Positions 17,510 through 25,484 of a DNA stretch of 44,477 bases are shown piece by piece. Made by a program: the position numbers and the translations under genes. A model generated the notes under the pieces. That model saw nothing but the letters and a program-made list of their open reading frames with translations. It did not search any database and had not been told where the DNA came from. Each line of letters starts with the position of its first letter. The stretch's first letter is position 1. The stretch is from CAZVGZ01 sp964627605 (GTDB lineage: Bacteria; Latescibacterota; MWCZ01; CAZVGZ01), in assembly GCA_964627605.1 (NCBI GenBank), contig CAZVGZ010000030.1, forward strand, positions 1 to 44,477, written 5' to 3'.

Positions 17510-18550
17510 GTGGAAGCAGCTTTTTTTGACGGTCCAAAACAGATGAGACTGGGTTCGGCCCCTGACCCCAAAGCCAACCCAGGGGAGGTGGTCCTTAAGG
17601 TTGGGGCGTGTGCGGTATGTGGTACCGATGTGCGTATATGGCGCAGTGGGCACCACCGGATCAGTCCTCCTGCGATTATCGGTCATGAGATAGCCGGGAC
17701 GGTGGAGCGGTTAGGAGATGGCGTAGACAGTGTGGAGATTGGCGACCGGGTGGTGTTGTCACCTCCGGCGTGGAGCTGTGGGGACTGCTATCACTGTGTT
17801 AATGGGTTGGAGAACCTCTGTCCAGAGCGCACCGGGCTATCATATGAGCGGGCAGGCGGGTTTGCGCAGTCAGTTGTGGTGCCTGCGCCGCTGGTTGCAT
17901 CAGGAGCGCTCAATCATATCTCAGATGGGCTTGGGTTCGACGAGGCGGCGATTGTTGAGCCGTTGGCGTGCTGCATCAACGGCCAGTCGCAGTTCACCAT
18001 CTCCCGAGACGATGTGGCGCTCATTATAGGAGTAGGTCCCATTGGCCTCATGCACGCGGCTCTGCTGAGGAGTGCCAATATCTCGAAAGTGATCGTCAGC
18101 GATGTGAGCGAGCAGAGGCTCGCTGCTGCTAGGCTAAGGGATGTGGATGTGGTGATAGACGCCGCAAACGAACCGATCACCGACAGGGTTTTGGAGTTGA
18201 CCGACGGGCGCGGAGCCGATCTGGTTGTTGTGGCGGTCTCAGCAAAACAGGGCTACCAGACAGCTTTTTCGGTGGCTGCCAAGGGTGCTAAGCTACTGCT
18301 TTTCGCTGGACTTCCAAAGGGTGAGGATCAGATTCTATTCGACATGAACCAGGTTCACTACAGGCAGTGGACGATATTGGGTTCCTACGGCTCGTCGGTA
18401 GATCAGGGTCGCAAAGCTTTGGCGCTGCTTGAGAGCCGCACGATTGATCCCGCTGACCTGGTAACTCACAGGTTCGGTTTGGGCAATATCGCCCAAGCGT
18501 TCGAAGTGGCGGAATCGCTTGATGGGCTCAAGATCGTAGTGACCCCATAG
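17510..18550 (+). CDS. Zinc-dependent medium-chain alcohol/sugar dehydrogenase
   Basis: 346 residues with a full set of MDR dehydrogenase features. Catalytic zinc ligands are Cys37 (VCGTD), His59-Glu60 (GHE) and Glu150 (VEPLACC). The structural zinc is held by Cys90, 93, 96 and 104 (CGDCYHCVNGLENLC). The NAD(P) motif is GVGPIG at 174-179. It is closest to sorbitol, threonine or galactitol dehydrogenases, which oxidise a secondary alcohol to a ketone. The substrate is not readable; nearby sugar genes suggest a polyol or sugar. The GTG start is supported by AGGGGG seven bases upstream. A rho-independent terminator overlaps the stop codon. Confidence 0.9.
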   Translation: MEAAFFDGPKQMRLGSAPDPKANPGEVVLKVGACAVCGTDVRIWRSGHHRISPPAIIGHEIAGTVERLGDGVDSVEIGDRVVLSPPAWSCGDCYHCVNGLENLCPERTGLSYERAGGFAQSVVVPAPLVASGALNHISDGLGFDEAAIVEPLACCINGQSQFTISRDDVALIIGVGPIGLMHAALLRSANISKVIVSDVSEQRLAAARLRDVDVVIDAANEPITDRVLELTDGRGADLVVVAVSAKQGYQTAFSVAAKGAKLLLFAGLPKGEDQILFDMNQVHYRQWTILGSYGSSVDQGRKALALLESRTIDPADLVTHRFGLGNIAQAFEVAESLDGLKIVVTP

Positions 18551-18601
18551 CAGATCGCACCTGTTGTCTGGCGAATCGCCACTGATCTGCGTATTTTTTT
18601 T
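18550..18601 (+). terminator. Rho-independent terminator of the dehydrogenase gene
   Basis: GCAGATC at 18550-18556 pairs with GATCTGC at 18584-18590, with a nested GGCGA/TCGCC stem inside, followed by a run of eight T at 18594-18601. Confidence 0.75.
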
Positions 18602-18641
18602 GCGTAGGTTTGGCCTCTCCCCTTAACGACCTTTACTACAG

Positions 18642-18926
18642 ATGCGCCGCGAACAGATAGGCAAAGTTGTCGAAATCGGCCAAGGGTTGTGTCGCGTGAG
18701 CGTTCGCTCACAGCAGACCCGCGACCGGTTGGCCGCTGTCCCTGGGATACGGGTGGAGATCGAGGACGCAGAGTATATTGGCTGGCGGGTTATTTTCCCT
18801 TCTGAGATGCGACCCATGGTCGAGAGGCTTTTCAAGAAACATCCGCCAATAGATACTGCGCCGCCAACTCAGTTGGGGCTGTTCGGAGCCGCAGGCGCAG
18901 AAGAGACCGGTGGGCAGGATCAGTAG
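18642..18926 (+). CDS. Small protein with a beta-clamp-binding-like C-terminal motif
   Basis: 94 residues, family not recognised. Residues ~5-60 look like a small beta barrel or KOW-like fold (IGKVVEIGQGLCRVSV, GIRVEIEDAEYIGWRVIF), then a basic linker. Near the end Gln77-Leu-Gly-Leu-Phe81 fits the QLxLF consensus by which DNA polymerases, MutS and other bacterial proteins bind the sliding clamp DnaN. The motif sits in a flexible Pro/Ala-rich tail, as usual for such peptides. The ATG lacks a clear ribosome-binding site. A DNA repair or replication link is inference. Confidence 0.55.
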   Translation: MRREQIGKVVEIGQGLCRVSVRSQQTRDRLAAVPGIRVEIEDAEYIGWRVIFPSEMRPMVERLFKKHPPIDTAPPTQLGLFGAAGAEETGGQDQ

Positions 18927-18931
18927 TTTTT

Positions 18932-19513
18932 CTACGAGCCGTCTCTAGAGTTCCCGAAACAGACCGCTGTCTGATGCCCTATGATCTGCATACCACGGCG
19001 AACTTGGCGACATAGCGGCAGTATGTCCGCTTTGGGCGAACCGGTGAGGTCCAGCTCATTGAGGCGCGGCAGTCCAGCAAGCGACGACAGATCGCCAACC
19101 GTGGTCAGCCCCAGGTTGACAGACTCCAGGTGACACATCCCAGCGAGCGGGCCCAAGTCTCTGACATGAGTGTCAGACATATCCAACCGTTCTAGACTGC
19201 TAAGACCCCTTAGATGGATGAGGCTATCGACGCGGGTGTCGTGAATGTCGAGCCACTCAAGTTCACTCATCCCTTTGAGAGCTCTGTGATTTTGGTGCCC
19301 TCAATGTCGATGACTTTGAGGTTGGCAAGCTGCGCTAAAGGTGTCAGATTGTGGATGCGGGAGCCGTCGAGATAGATCATTTCTAGTGATTCCAACGTCG
19401 CCAGAATGGACACATTGCGGACCAGCGACCCGCCAAGATCGAGCAGCGTCCTCTGCGCCTGCTAAAGCGGTAGCCAGAAGGATCAATATCCACGACATGA
19501 TCTGCGGTGCCAT
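18932..19513 (-). pseudogene. Secreted leucine-rich-repeat protein split over two frameshifts
   Basis: The ATG at 19513 has GGGAGG six bases upstream and starts a signal peptide (MSWILILLATALAGAED). Near 19450 the coding sense moves by one base into LLDLGGSLVRNVSIL, and repeats continue as LESLEMIYLDGSRIHNLTPL and LANLKVIDIEGTKITEL. At 19267-19276 it moves back by one base into MSELEWLDIHDTRVDSL, LSSLERLDMSDTHVRDLGPL and further repeats to 18932. The two shifts cancel, but a stop in the original frame at 19301 prevents one product. The second shift lies on the heptamer AAAGGGA (minus strand) immediately before TGA, in the phase used for -1 frameshifting, and the stop overlaps an ATG. Decay, assembly error or programmed shift are all possible; decay is most likely. 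Confidence 0.7.
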
Positions 19514-19988
19514 CGCCAACCTCCCTGTGTGTGGCTTGGGGTGGGTGATACAATAAGGATAGTCTGATGACGGCCAGTGTGCACCAAACGCGAGGGGAGA
19601 GGCTATCACCTGACATGGCCAAGACTCCGTGCTTACACGATTGAAACAGGGCTGTAAACACCGCAAACCGTGGGCCTCACAGGCTCTGCTGCGCCCTGTG
19701 GAATTCCCAAGAAATTATCACATCGCAGCGTCCAGTGGGTTAGGCGTGATTCTGTTTCTATTCTGATCAACACGGACATCGAAACGAACGAGCGCGGATA
19801 TGTCCAATGCGGATAGTTGCATACTACGTGATCTCACCGTGGCGCACTAGCAGGCAGCGATATTACTTTTGACTGTCCATGTTGTGCGCCCCGCACGGAG
19901 CCTGCAATACTTCTCACACGCAGGCTGCGATGTTACCATTTAAAGCGGAGTGAGTCGATACACTTAGTCACCAATAGGGGCTATTTTG
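19514..19988. other. Intergenic region upstream of the nitrite/sulfite reductase, with two hairpins
   Basis: No gene is supported. Two adjacent inverted repeats occur: GTGCG/CGCAC at 19884-19896 (3-base loop) and GCCTGC/GCAGGC at 19900-19925 (14-base loop). They lie 60-100 bases before the reductase start and could form leader structures. No T run follows either, and no metabolite riboswitch core was recognised. Confidence 0.35.
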
Positions 19989-22250
19989 ATGACAATGAGC
20001 ACGAACTGGAAAATCAGCTTGGGTGAACAGGTTCCCGATGCGCTCGGTCGCGAGATTGATGTCTACGAGCAGACACTTGAGCAGAAACGTCGCGGCGAGA
20101 TTGATGACCCGATGATAGCCGAAATGCGTCTTAGGCGAGGTGTGTACGGGCAGCGATACGACAACGGCAAGCGCGACAACGGAAACGAGACCGCGCTCCT
20201 CAAATTCCCGTGCGGCGACCTCACCAAAGGGCCTGGGACGGTGTGGGACGCGCCTGGGATGATGCGCATCAAAATCCCGTTCGGTGGGATGAATGCAGAC
20301 CAGATGGACGTTTTGGCCGAAGTCGCCGAGGAGTACGCTGACGGGGTGCTCCACATTACGACCCGCCAGGATATGCAGCTCCATTTCGTCAACATCGACG
20401 ATACGCCAGACCTGATGCGACGGCTTGCGGCGGTGGGGATCACGACACTCGAAGCCTGTGGCAACTCGGTGCGCAATGTGACTGCGTGCCCGAGAAGCGG
20501 CGTCTGCAAAGGCGAATCGTTCGATGTGACTCCCTATGCACAAGCCACCGCCATGTACCTGCTGGGACATCCAGATGTTCAGGATTTTGGCCGAAAGTTC
20601 AAGATCGCTTTTTCCGGATGTGCTGATGAGGCGTGCGGGCTAACCGCCATCCATGACATTGGATGCATAGCAAGAACCGTGCAGGTAGATGGTCAGGAAA
20701 GAAGGGGTTTCGAGGTCTATGTAGGTGGAGGTTTGGGCCCTGTGCCATATCAGGCGCAACTGTATGAGGAGTTTCTGCCAGAAGAGGAACTTCTCCCGTT
20801 GTGCCAGGCGATCAGTCGGGTGTTCGCCCGGTTAGGAGAAAAGAAGAACAGGGCTAGAGCACGTCTGAAATTTCTGGTGGCAAAACTCGGCGTTGAAGAA
20901 TTTCGTCGTCTCGTTCGTGAGGAGAGAGAGAAACTGACAGACGACTCCAGATGGACGGATTTCCTTGCGGAGTTGAACCCGTGGGATGCGCCATCTCGCG
21001 AGGCGGCTGACATTGAGGGCGACATCGCCCAAGGTGGACCGTTCACGGTCTGGCGGCAGACTAACGTAATTGAGCAGCGCCAGGACGGTTTTGCGATGGT
21101 GGTGGTGAGCCTTCCGTTGGGAGATTTGACTGCCACGCAGATTAGGGCACTTGGAGACATCTCCCGCAAATACACCGACGGCACCGTCCGCAACTCGGTG
21201 GAGCAAAATATTTCCCTTAGGTGGATTCCAAAAAAAGACCTTCAGGGCATATACACCGAATTGGACTCCGTGGGACTCGCTCAACCAGGCGCTGGCACGA
21301 TTGTGGACGTCACCTCGTGCCCTGGCACGGACACCTGTAAGCTGGGAATCGCGGCGTCCAGGGGGCTTGCGAGAGAGCTTGGCTCCCATCTGTCCAAGAG
21401 TACCGATGAGATGGACCCGGCGGTCAAGGATCTTAGAATCAAAGCGAGCGGCTGTTTTAACTCCTGCGGGCAGCACCATACAGCGGATATCGGTTTTTGG
21501 GGAGTCTCGCGCAACAAAGACAGCTACGTTGTTCCCCACTTCCAACTGGTTTTGGGCGGAGAGTGGGCTAACAATATAGGCTCGTTTGGGCTAGCTATCG
21601 CCGCAGCGCCCTCAAAGAACGTTCCGGCTGTGATAGATCGCATCACGTCAAAGTTCGTCGAGGAACGCGATGGCGATGAGACGTTTCAGGCGTATGTGGC
21701 CCGCAAGGGCAAAGGCGGTATCCGTGCGATGCTTGCTGACCTCCTCGTAATTCCCGAACACAGCGACAGTCCCGATCACTACAGCGATTGGGGCGATTCA
21801 AGGGTGTTCAGTATGGGTGATCTGGGGGTTGGGGAGTGTGCTGGTGAGGTGGTGGACAGCATCGATTTCGATCTGATGTCCAGCCAGCGGGAGGTATATC
21901 AGGCGCAGGATCGGCTGGAGCAGGACGATCCTGTAGCCGCCTCTGAAATCGCCTATAGAGCGATGGTATTGGCGGCCAAGGCGCTGGTGAAAATACAGTA
22001 TTCGGCGATTGAAGACGACCCGGAACAGGTGTTTCTGGAGTTCCGAACCCGCTACTACGACACCGAACTGTTTTTCGATCCACATGTCGGCGCCAAGTTT
22101 GTGCGGTACTACATCCGCGCACATGATGAGGCGAACAACGGCACAGATATTACATTGGACTTTGCACTGCGGCGCGTTGAGGAGGCCCAGCTATTTGTGG
22201 AGGCCTCCCACGCCTGCTACGTGCGCACCAGTCAGGTGGGGGTTGTATGA
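19989..22250 (+). CDS. Ferredoxin-type nitrite/sulfite reductase with C-terminal extension
   Basis: ~753 residues. The siroheme reductase core has the two repeated halves: KIPFGGMNADQMDVLAEVAEEY with TTRQDMQLHF and VTACPRSGVC, and later SLPLGDLTATQIRAL with SVEQNISLRW. The four cysteines binding the coupled [4Fe-4S]-siroheme are TSCPGTDTC (Cys ~444 and 450) and GCFNSCGQH (Cys ~489 and 493). It catalyses six-electron reduction of sulfite to sulfide or nitrite to ammonia. The sequence does not decide which. Beyond ~residue 620 an extra ~135-residue helical region (AASEIAYRAMVLAAKALVKIQ) of HEPN-like character is fused. ATG 19989 has AGGGG nine bases upstream. The stop overlaps the next start (ATGA). 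Confidence 0.9.
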   Translation: MTMSTNWKISLGEQVPDALGREIDVYEQTLEQKRRGEIDDPMIAEMRLRRGVYGQRYDNGKRDNGNETALLKFPCGDLTKGPGTVWDAPGMMRIKIPFGGMNADQMDVLAEVAEEYADGVLHITTRQDMQLHFVNIDDTPDLMRRLAAVGITTLEACGNSVRNVTACPRSGVCKGESFDVTPYAQATAMYLLGHPDVQDFGRKFKIAFSGCADEACGLTAIHDIGCIARTVQVDGQERRGFEVYVGGGLGPVPYQAQLYEEFLPEEELLPLCQAISRVFARLGEKKNRARARLKFLVAKLGVEEFRRLVREEREKLTDDSRWTDFLAELNPWDAPSREAADIEGDIAQGGPFTVWRQTNVIEQRQDGFAMVVVSLPLGDLTATQIRALGDISRKYTDGTVRNSVEQNISLRWIPKKDLQGIYTELDSVGLAQPGAGTIVDVTSCPGTDTCKLGIAASRGLARELGSHLSKSTDEMDPAVKDLRIKASGCFNSCGQHHTADIGFWGVSRNKDSYVVPHFQLVLGGEWANNIGSFGLAIAAAPSKNVPAVIDRITSKFVEERDGDETFQAYVARKGKGGIRAMLADLLVIPEHSDSPDHYSDWGDSRVFSMGDLGVGECAGEVVDSIDFDLMSSQREVYQAQDRLEQDDPVAASEIAYRAMVLAAKALVKIQYSAIEDDPEQVFLEFRTRYYDTELFFDPHVGAKFVRYYIRAHDEANNGTDITLDFALRRVEEAQLFVEASHACYVRTSQVGVV

Positions 22251-22849
22251 GCGCTCAGGTAGCCGAGATGTCACCGGTGACAGACCGGATCAGTGTCAAA
22301 ATCTTTTTTGGCGATTCCAGCACCGTTGCGCGCGATGACCTCATCGGCCTGTTTCACCGCTGGATTCAGGAGAGCAGCGTCGGCGAACTGCTGATTGATG
22401 TTCACGACTATTCCCATGTACCAGACGGCCCAGGGGTCATGCTTGTCGCTAATGAAGCGCACTACCGCATGGATGAAAAACATGGGCAGTTGGGGATTGA
22501 GTATGCCCGAAAACGGCTTCTGGGTGGCGACTGGTCAGATCGTCTCCAGACGGTATTTGGTGAGGCCATCATGGCCGCGCAGCTACTCGAAAATGATGTC
22601 GAACTAGCGGGGTCAATCAGTATCGACACAAGCAGGATGGAGTTGCGGGTGGAGGACCGTCTGGTTGCTCCCAACACCAGCGAGACTAGAGAGTGGCTAC
22701 TGCCGATCATAGAACAGTTTGCAGATAGGGTGTTTGATGCCGATGTCACCATCGGTCTTGATGACGACCCCAGGGCGATGTTCGGCGGCATTTTGTCCGG
22801 GTATGGCGAGCCGACATTGACTGAGCTACTGAAGCGATTCGAAAGCTAG
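22247..22849 (+). CDS. Unknown partner protein coupled to the nitrite/sulfite reductase
   Basis: 200 residues, overlapping the reductase stop by four bases (ATGA), so translation is coupled and the products should be made in step. No signal peptide, cysteine cluster or known motif is present. The sequence is acidic, with segments ISVKIFFGDSSTVARDDLIGLFHRWIQE, DVHDYSHVPDGPGVMLVANEAHYRMD and a C-terminal helical part. The HDYSHVPDGPGVML block looks conserved and might bind a ligand, but this is a guess. A role in maturation, electron delivery or regulation of the reductase is inferred from coupling only. Confidence 0.75.
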   Translation: MSAQVAEMSPVTDRISVKIFFGDSSTVARDDLIGLFHRWIQESSVGELLIDVHDYSHVPDGPGVMLVANEAHYRMDEKHGQLGIEYARKRLLGGDWSDRLQTVFGEAIMAAQLLENDVELAGSISIDTSRMELRVEDRLVAPNTSETREWLLPIIEQFADRVFDADVTIGLDDDPRAMFGGILSGYGEPTLTELLKRFES

Positions 22850-22912
22850 AATCTCCTGGCTCAGTCAGGTGGCGATCAACCTCAGTTGCGACGGCAGGCG
22901 GGATGTTGAACC

Positions 22913-22957
22913 TTTTTTTGGAAGCAGCTTGCTGGCCTCGCTTCCCCAAATAAAAAA
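22913..22957. repeat. Inverted repeat between convergent genes
   Basis: GGAAGC at 22920-22925 and GCTTCC at 22940-22945 form a hairpin flanked by T7 on the left and TAAAAAA on the right, so the AT runs can also pair. It lies between genes converging at 22849 and 22968. Neither strand has the stem followed directly by T, so it is only terminator-like. Confidence 0.35.
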
Positions 22958-22967
22958 CCGCAAACTC

Positions 22968-24065
22968 TTACGCGCGCAGTGTCAGTTCGGCTGACTGGTC
23001 GAGATAGCGTTTGATGGCTTCAGGCGGGATGTTCCAAGGGATGTGGTTGCCGATACACATGATGTAGCCACCTGACATCGATGCGGTCTCAACCATCGAC
23101 CGCACCATCTCGTCGATTTCGCCAGCATCGTTGCGCATCAGAACACGGTTGTCGCCCTCTCCGGCGATAAAAGCTTCCTTATGGTTGCGGGCGATTCGTT
23201 TGAAGTCGGTGTAGGGCTCGCTGATGATCCCTCTGGCCCCCAACGCCATCACGTCGTCGGCATATTGATCCATGCAGCCGTCCGCCATAAACAGCACCTC
23301 TTTGCCAGCAGAACGCACTATATCCCACTGCTCTTCGTAGTGGGGGAATATGTGTTTGTGCATCCATTCTGGCGAGCAGACCGGGCCTCTAGAGGTGACT
23401 ATATCGTCATGGCACAGGACAAAATCCACCGGTAGACGGGCGAACGTCCGAAAAACTCGGCGGTTTATCTCCGCAAACTCATCCATGATTCGATCGAAAC
23501 GCGGATCGAGGCAGGTTTCGAGAAACAGCTCCCACCCGAACGTCAGCAGCGGCCACATGAACATCGTGTTGTAGAATCCGACACTGGAGGATGATCCCTC
23601 TGGCGCACTGTCCTCCAAATCGGATGAGAAGCGGCTGCGGTATTTTTCGTAAAGAGCCTCTTCGTCGCTGTAATCCTGCGATTCGACGACAGGGATGTAG
23701 GTAAAGTCGCCTTGTTCAAGAGGTGAAAATGCGAATACATCCTCCGCTGAGTGAAACCTCTCACCCCAGTCCCAATGTCCGCTTTCGCCGGTGCCCCATC
23801 TGACATGCCTGCGGCCGTCACTGTCCACCGACGAACTGTCTCCGCCTGCACTGAGGGTCGGACGCGCAATCGGTTCGTCGATGTCAGGTACGCCGAGCCC
23901 AAGTTGCGGATATAGCTCTTTGAGTTTTAGGCGGCACTCTCGCGGATGGTCATAGCTGTCAATCCCGGCCAGATAGGTCTCTGCATCGGGGCACGACCAG
24001 TGCTCCCAGTGCGGAATGCGTTTGGGCGCGAGGCCCATGTAGGCCAAATATCGGTCGTCCGGCAC
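22968..24065 (-). CDS. Uroporphyrinogen-decarboxylase-fold protein, copy A
   Basis: 365 residues from GTG 24065 with AGGAG seven bases upstream. The fold signature is a TIM barrel with FNTMFMWPLLTFGWELFLETC, DFVLCHDDIVTSRGPVCSPEWM, HIFPHYEEQW, VLFMADGCMDQYADDVMALGARGIISEPY, and IMCIGNHIPWNIPPEAIKRYLD. It belongs to the broad URO-D/MtaA superfamily of heme enzymes and corrinoid methyltransferases. The His-x-Cys zinc pair of MtaA-type methyltransferases is not present at the expected place (here ADGCM), nor is the second Cys (here GNHIPW). True HemE is unlikely since the N-terminal HemE motifs are absent. Function unknown; two more members lie within 8 kb. Confidence 0.8.
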   Translation of the reverse strand: MPDDRYLAYMGLAPKRIPHWEHWSCPDAETYLAGIDSYDHPRECRLKLKELYPQLGLGVPDIDEPIARPTLSAGGDSSSVDSDGRRHVRWGTGESGHWDWGERFHSAEDVFAFSPLEQGDFTYIPVVESQDYSDEEALYEKYRSRFSSDLEDSAPEGSSSSVGFYNTMFMWPLLTFGWELFLETCLDPRFDRIMDEFAEINRRVFRTFARLPVDFVLCHDDIVTSRGPVCSPEWMHKHIFPHYEEQWDIVRSAGKEVLFMADGCMDQYADDVMALGARGIISEPYTDFKRIARNHKEAFIAGEGDNRVLMRNDAGEIDEMVRSMVETASMSGGYIMCIGNHIPWNIPPEAIKRYLDQSAELTLRA

Positions 24066-24266
24066 TTAGATCTCCTAAAAAAATCAAGCTCGTTAATCGG
24101 GTGGCAACGACTGGACTACCACCAAGTCCCTTAAAATCGACAATGAGTGTGTGGACTACAAAGGGTTCGCCGTGGGACATCCAGCGTCCACAGTTGGCAG
24201 ACGCCTTGACCTCCGGCGTCGGCGCTCGTTGAATTACGTCTCAACGCCACTAATCTTGGGGGTATC

Positions 24267-24374
24267 ATGTCTACGCGATTAGGTCGCTGGTGGTCGGTAC
24301 TTACGCCACAAGAGCGACGCAAATACTGGATTGCTGCCGGTGTAGGCTTTGTAGTTCTGTTGTTGATATTCTAG
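24267..24374 (+). CDS. 35-residue single-helix membrane miniprotein
   Basis: A short frame beginning MSTRLGRWWSVLTPQERR and ending in one hydrophobic helix (WIAAGVGFVVLLLIF) before TAG. A GGGGG run is six bases upstream of the ATG. The helix-stop arrangement with a basic, Trp-rich cytoplasmic start is typical of small inner-membrane proteins. It lies in the 350-base gap between divergent URO-D-fold genes. It is shorter than most gene finders accept. No family recognised. Confidence 0.5.
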   Translation: MSTRLGRWWSVLTPQERRKYWIAAGVGFVVLLLIF

Positions 24375-24416
24375 GCGACCGTGGGTGTTGGGCGTTGAAG
24401 CGACCCCTCGATCTGC

Positions 24417-25436
24417 ATGCGAACGAAAGAAGACAACGTGACTGAGATGACCACGAGGGAGCGGTTTCGGGCGACAATGAGTTTTCAGCCGGTTGATAGG
24501 CTGCCTATAGTCGAATGGGCTGGATGGTGGAACCAGACTATTGATCGCTGGCACACCGAATCGCTGCCGACCACCATCACAGACCGCTACGACATCTGTC
24601 GCCATTTCGGTCTGGACGTCTACTATCAGGGACATCTCGGGGTGACCGGCCCGGACTGTCCTAGCCCCAAGGGCCACGGCTTGGGCATCGTAGAGACGAT
24701 GGATGACTACGAGCGCGTCCTCGAACATCTATATCCCTGGCCAGCGGTCGATCTGGACCAGTGGAGGAGATGGGAGAAGGAGCAGGCCAGCGGCGATGTG
24801 GCGCTGTGGTTTACTGTGGTGGGGTTTTTCTGGTATCCGCGCACGCTGTTTGGCATTGAGAACCATTTTTATGCGTTCTTCGATCAACCTGAGCTGATGC
24901 ATCGTATGAATCAGGACTTGGTCAATTGGATGCTCAGGGCCATCGACGAGATCACCACCGTATGCACGCCGGATTTTATGACGTTTGCCGAGGATATGAG
25001 CTACAATCACGGTTCGATGCTCTCAGAACAGCTCTTTGATGAGTTTTTGGCACCATACTACAGGCAGGTGACGCCCAGGCTAGAAGAGTTGGGGATTATC
25101 CCTGTGGTCGATTCAGATGGGGACATCTCAGTCCCTGCGAAATGGTTTGAGGATGTCGGCGTCGATGGGATGTTGCCGTTGGAACGGCAGGCTGGTGTAG
25201 ATGTAGCCAAAGTCAGGGCTGATCGCAAAAAGATGTGTTTTATCGGGTGCTTTGATAAGATGACTATGAACAGGGGCGAGGCTGCAATGCGAGCAGAGTT
25301 TGAGCGTTTGCTGCCTGTTGCGTCCCAGGGCGGCCTCATTATCTCGTGCGACCATCAGACTCCGCCTGGGGTGTCATACGATCAGTACCAGCTCTACCTG
25401 AAGCTCTTTAGAGAGTATTCTCACGCGGTTCACTAG
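24417..25436 (+). CDS. Uroporphyrinogen-decarboxylase-fold protein, copy B
   Basis: ~330-339 residues. MTTRERFRATMSFQPVDRLPIVEW is the standard N-terminus of environmental URO-D-fold proteins and aligns with copy C. Later blocks are MTFAEDMSYNHGSMLSEQLFDEFL, IPVVDSDGDISVPAKWFEDVGVDGMLPLE, KMCFIGCFDKMTMNRGE and ISCDHQTPPGVSYDQYQLYLKL. At the position of the MtaA zinc His-x-Cys it has DSDGD, and the last motif has Asp-His rather than Gly-Cys. The true start may be the ATG at 24447 (MTTRERF) or a GTG at 24438; the ATG at 24417 is the longest. Function unknown. Confidence 0.82.
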   Translation: MRTKEDNVTEMTTRERFRATMSFQPVDRLPIVEWAGWWNQTIDRWHTESLPTTITDRYDICRHFGLDVYYQGHLGVTGPDCPSPKGHGLGIVETMDDYERVLEHLYPWPAVDLDQWRRWEKEQASGDVALWFTVVGFFWYPRTLFGIENHFYAFFDQPELMHRMNQDLVNWMLRAIDEITTVCTPDFMTFAEDMSYNHGSMLSEQLFDEFLAPYYRQVTPRLEELGIIPVVDSDGDISVPAKWFEDVGVDGMLPLERQAGVDVAKVRADRKKMCFIGCFDKMTMNRGEAAMRAEFERLLPVASQGGLIISCDHQTPPGVSYDQYQLYLKLFREYSHAVH

Positions 25437-25484
25437 CGATAGGGCGGCGCGCGAGATGGTGGTTTGGTTCTAGGCTCTGGGGGG

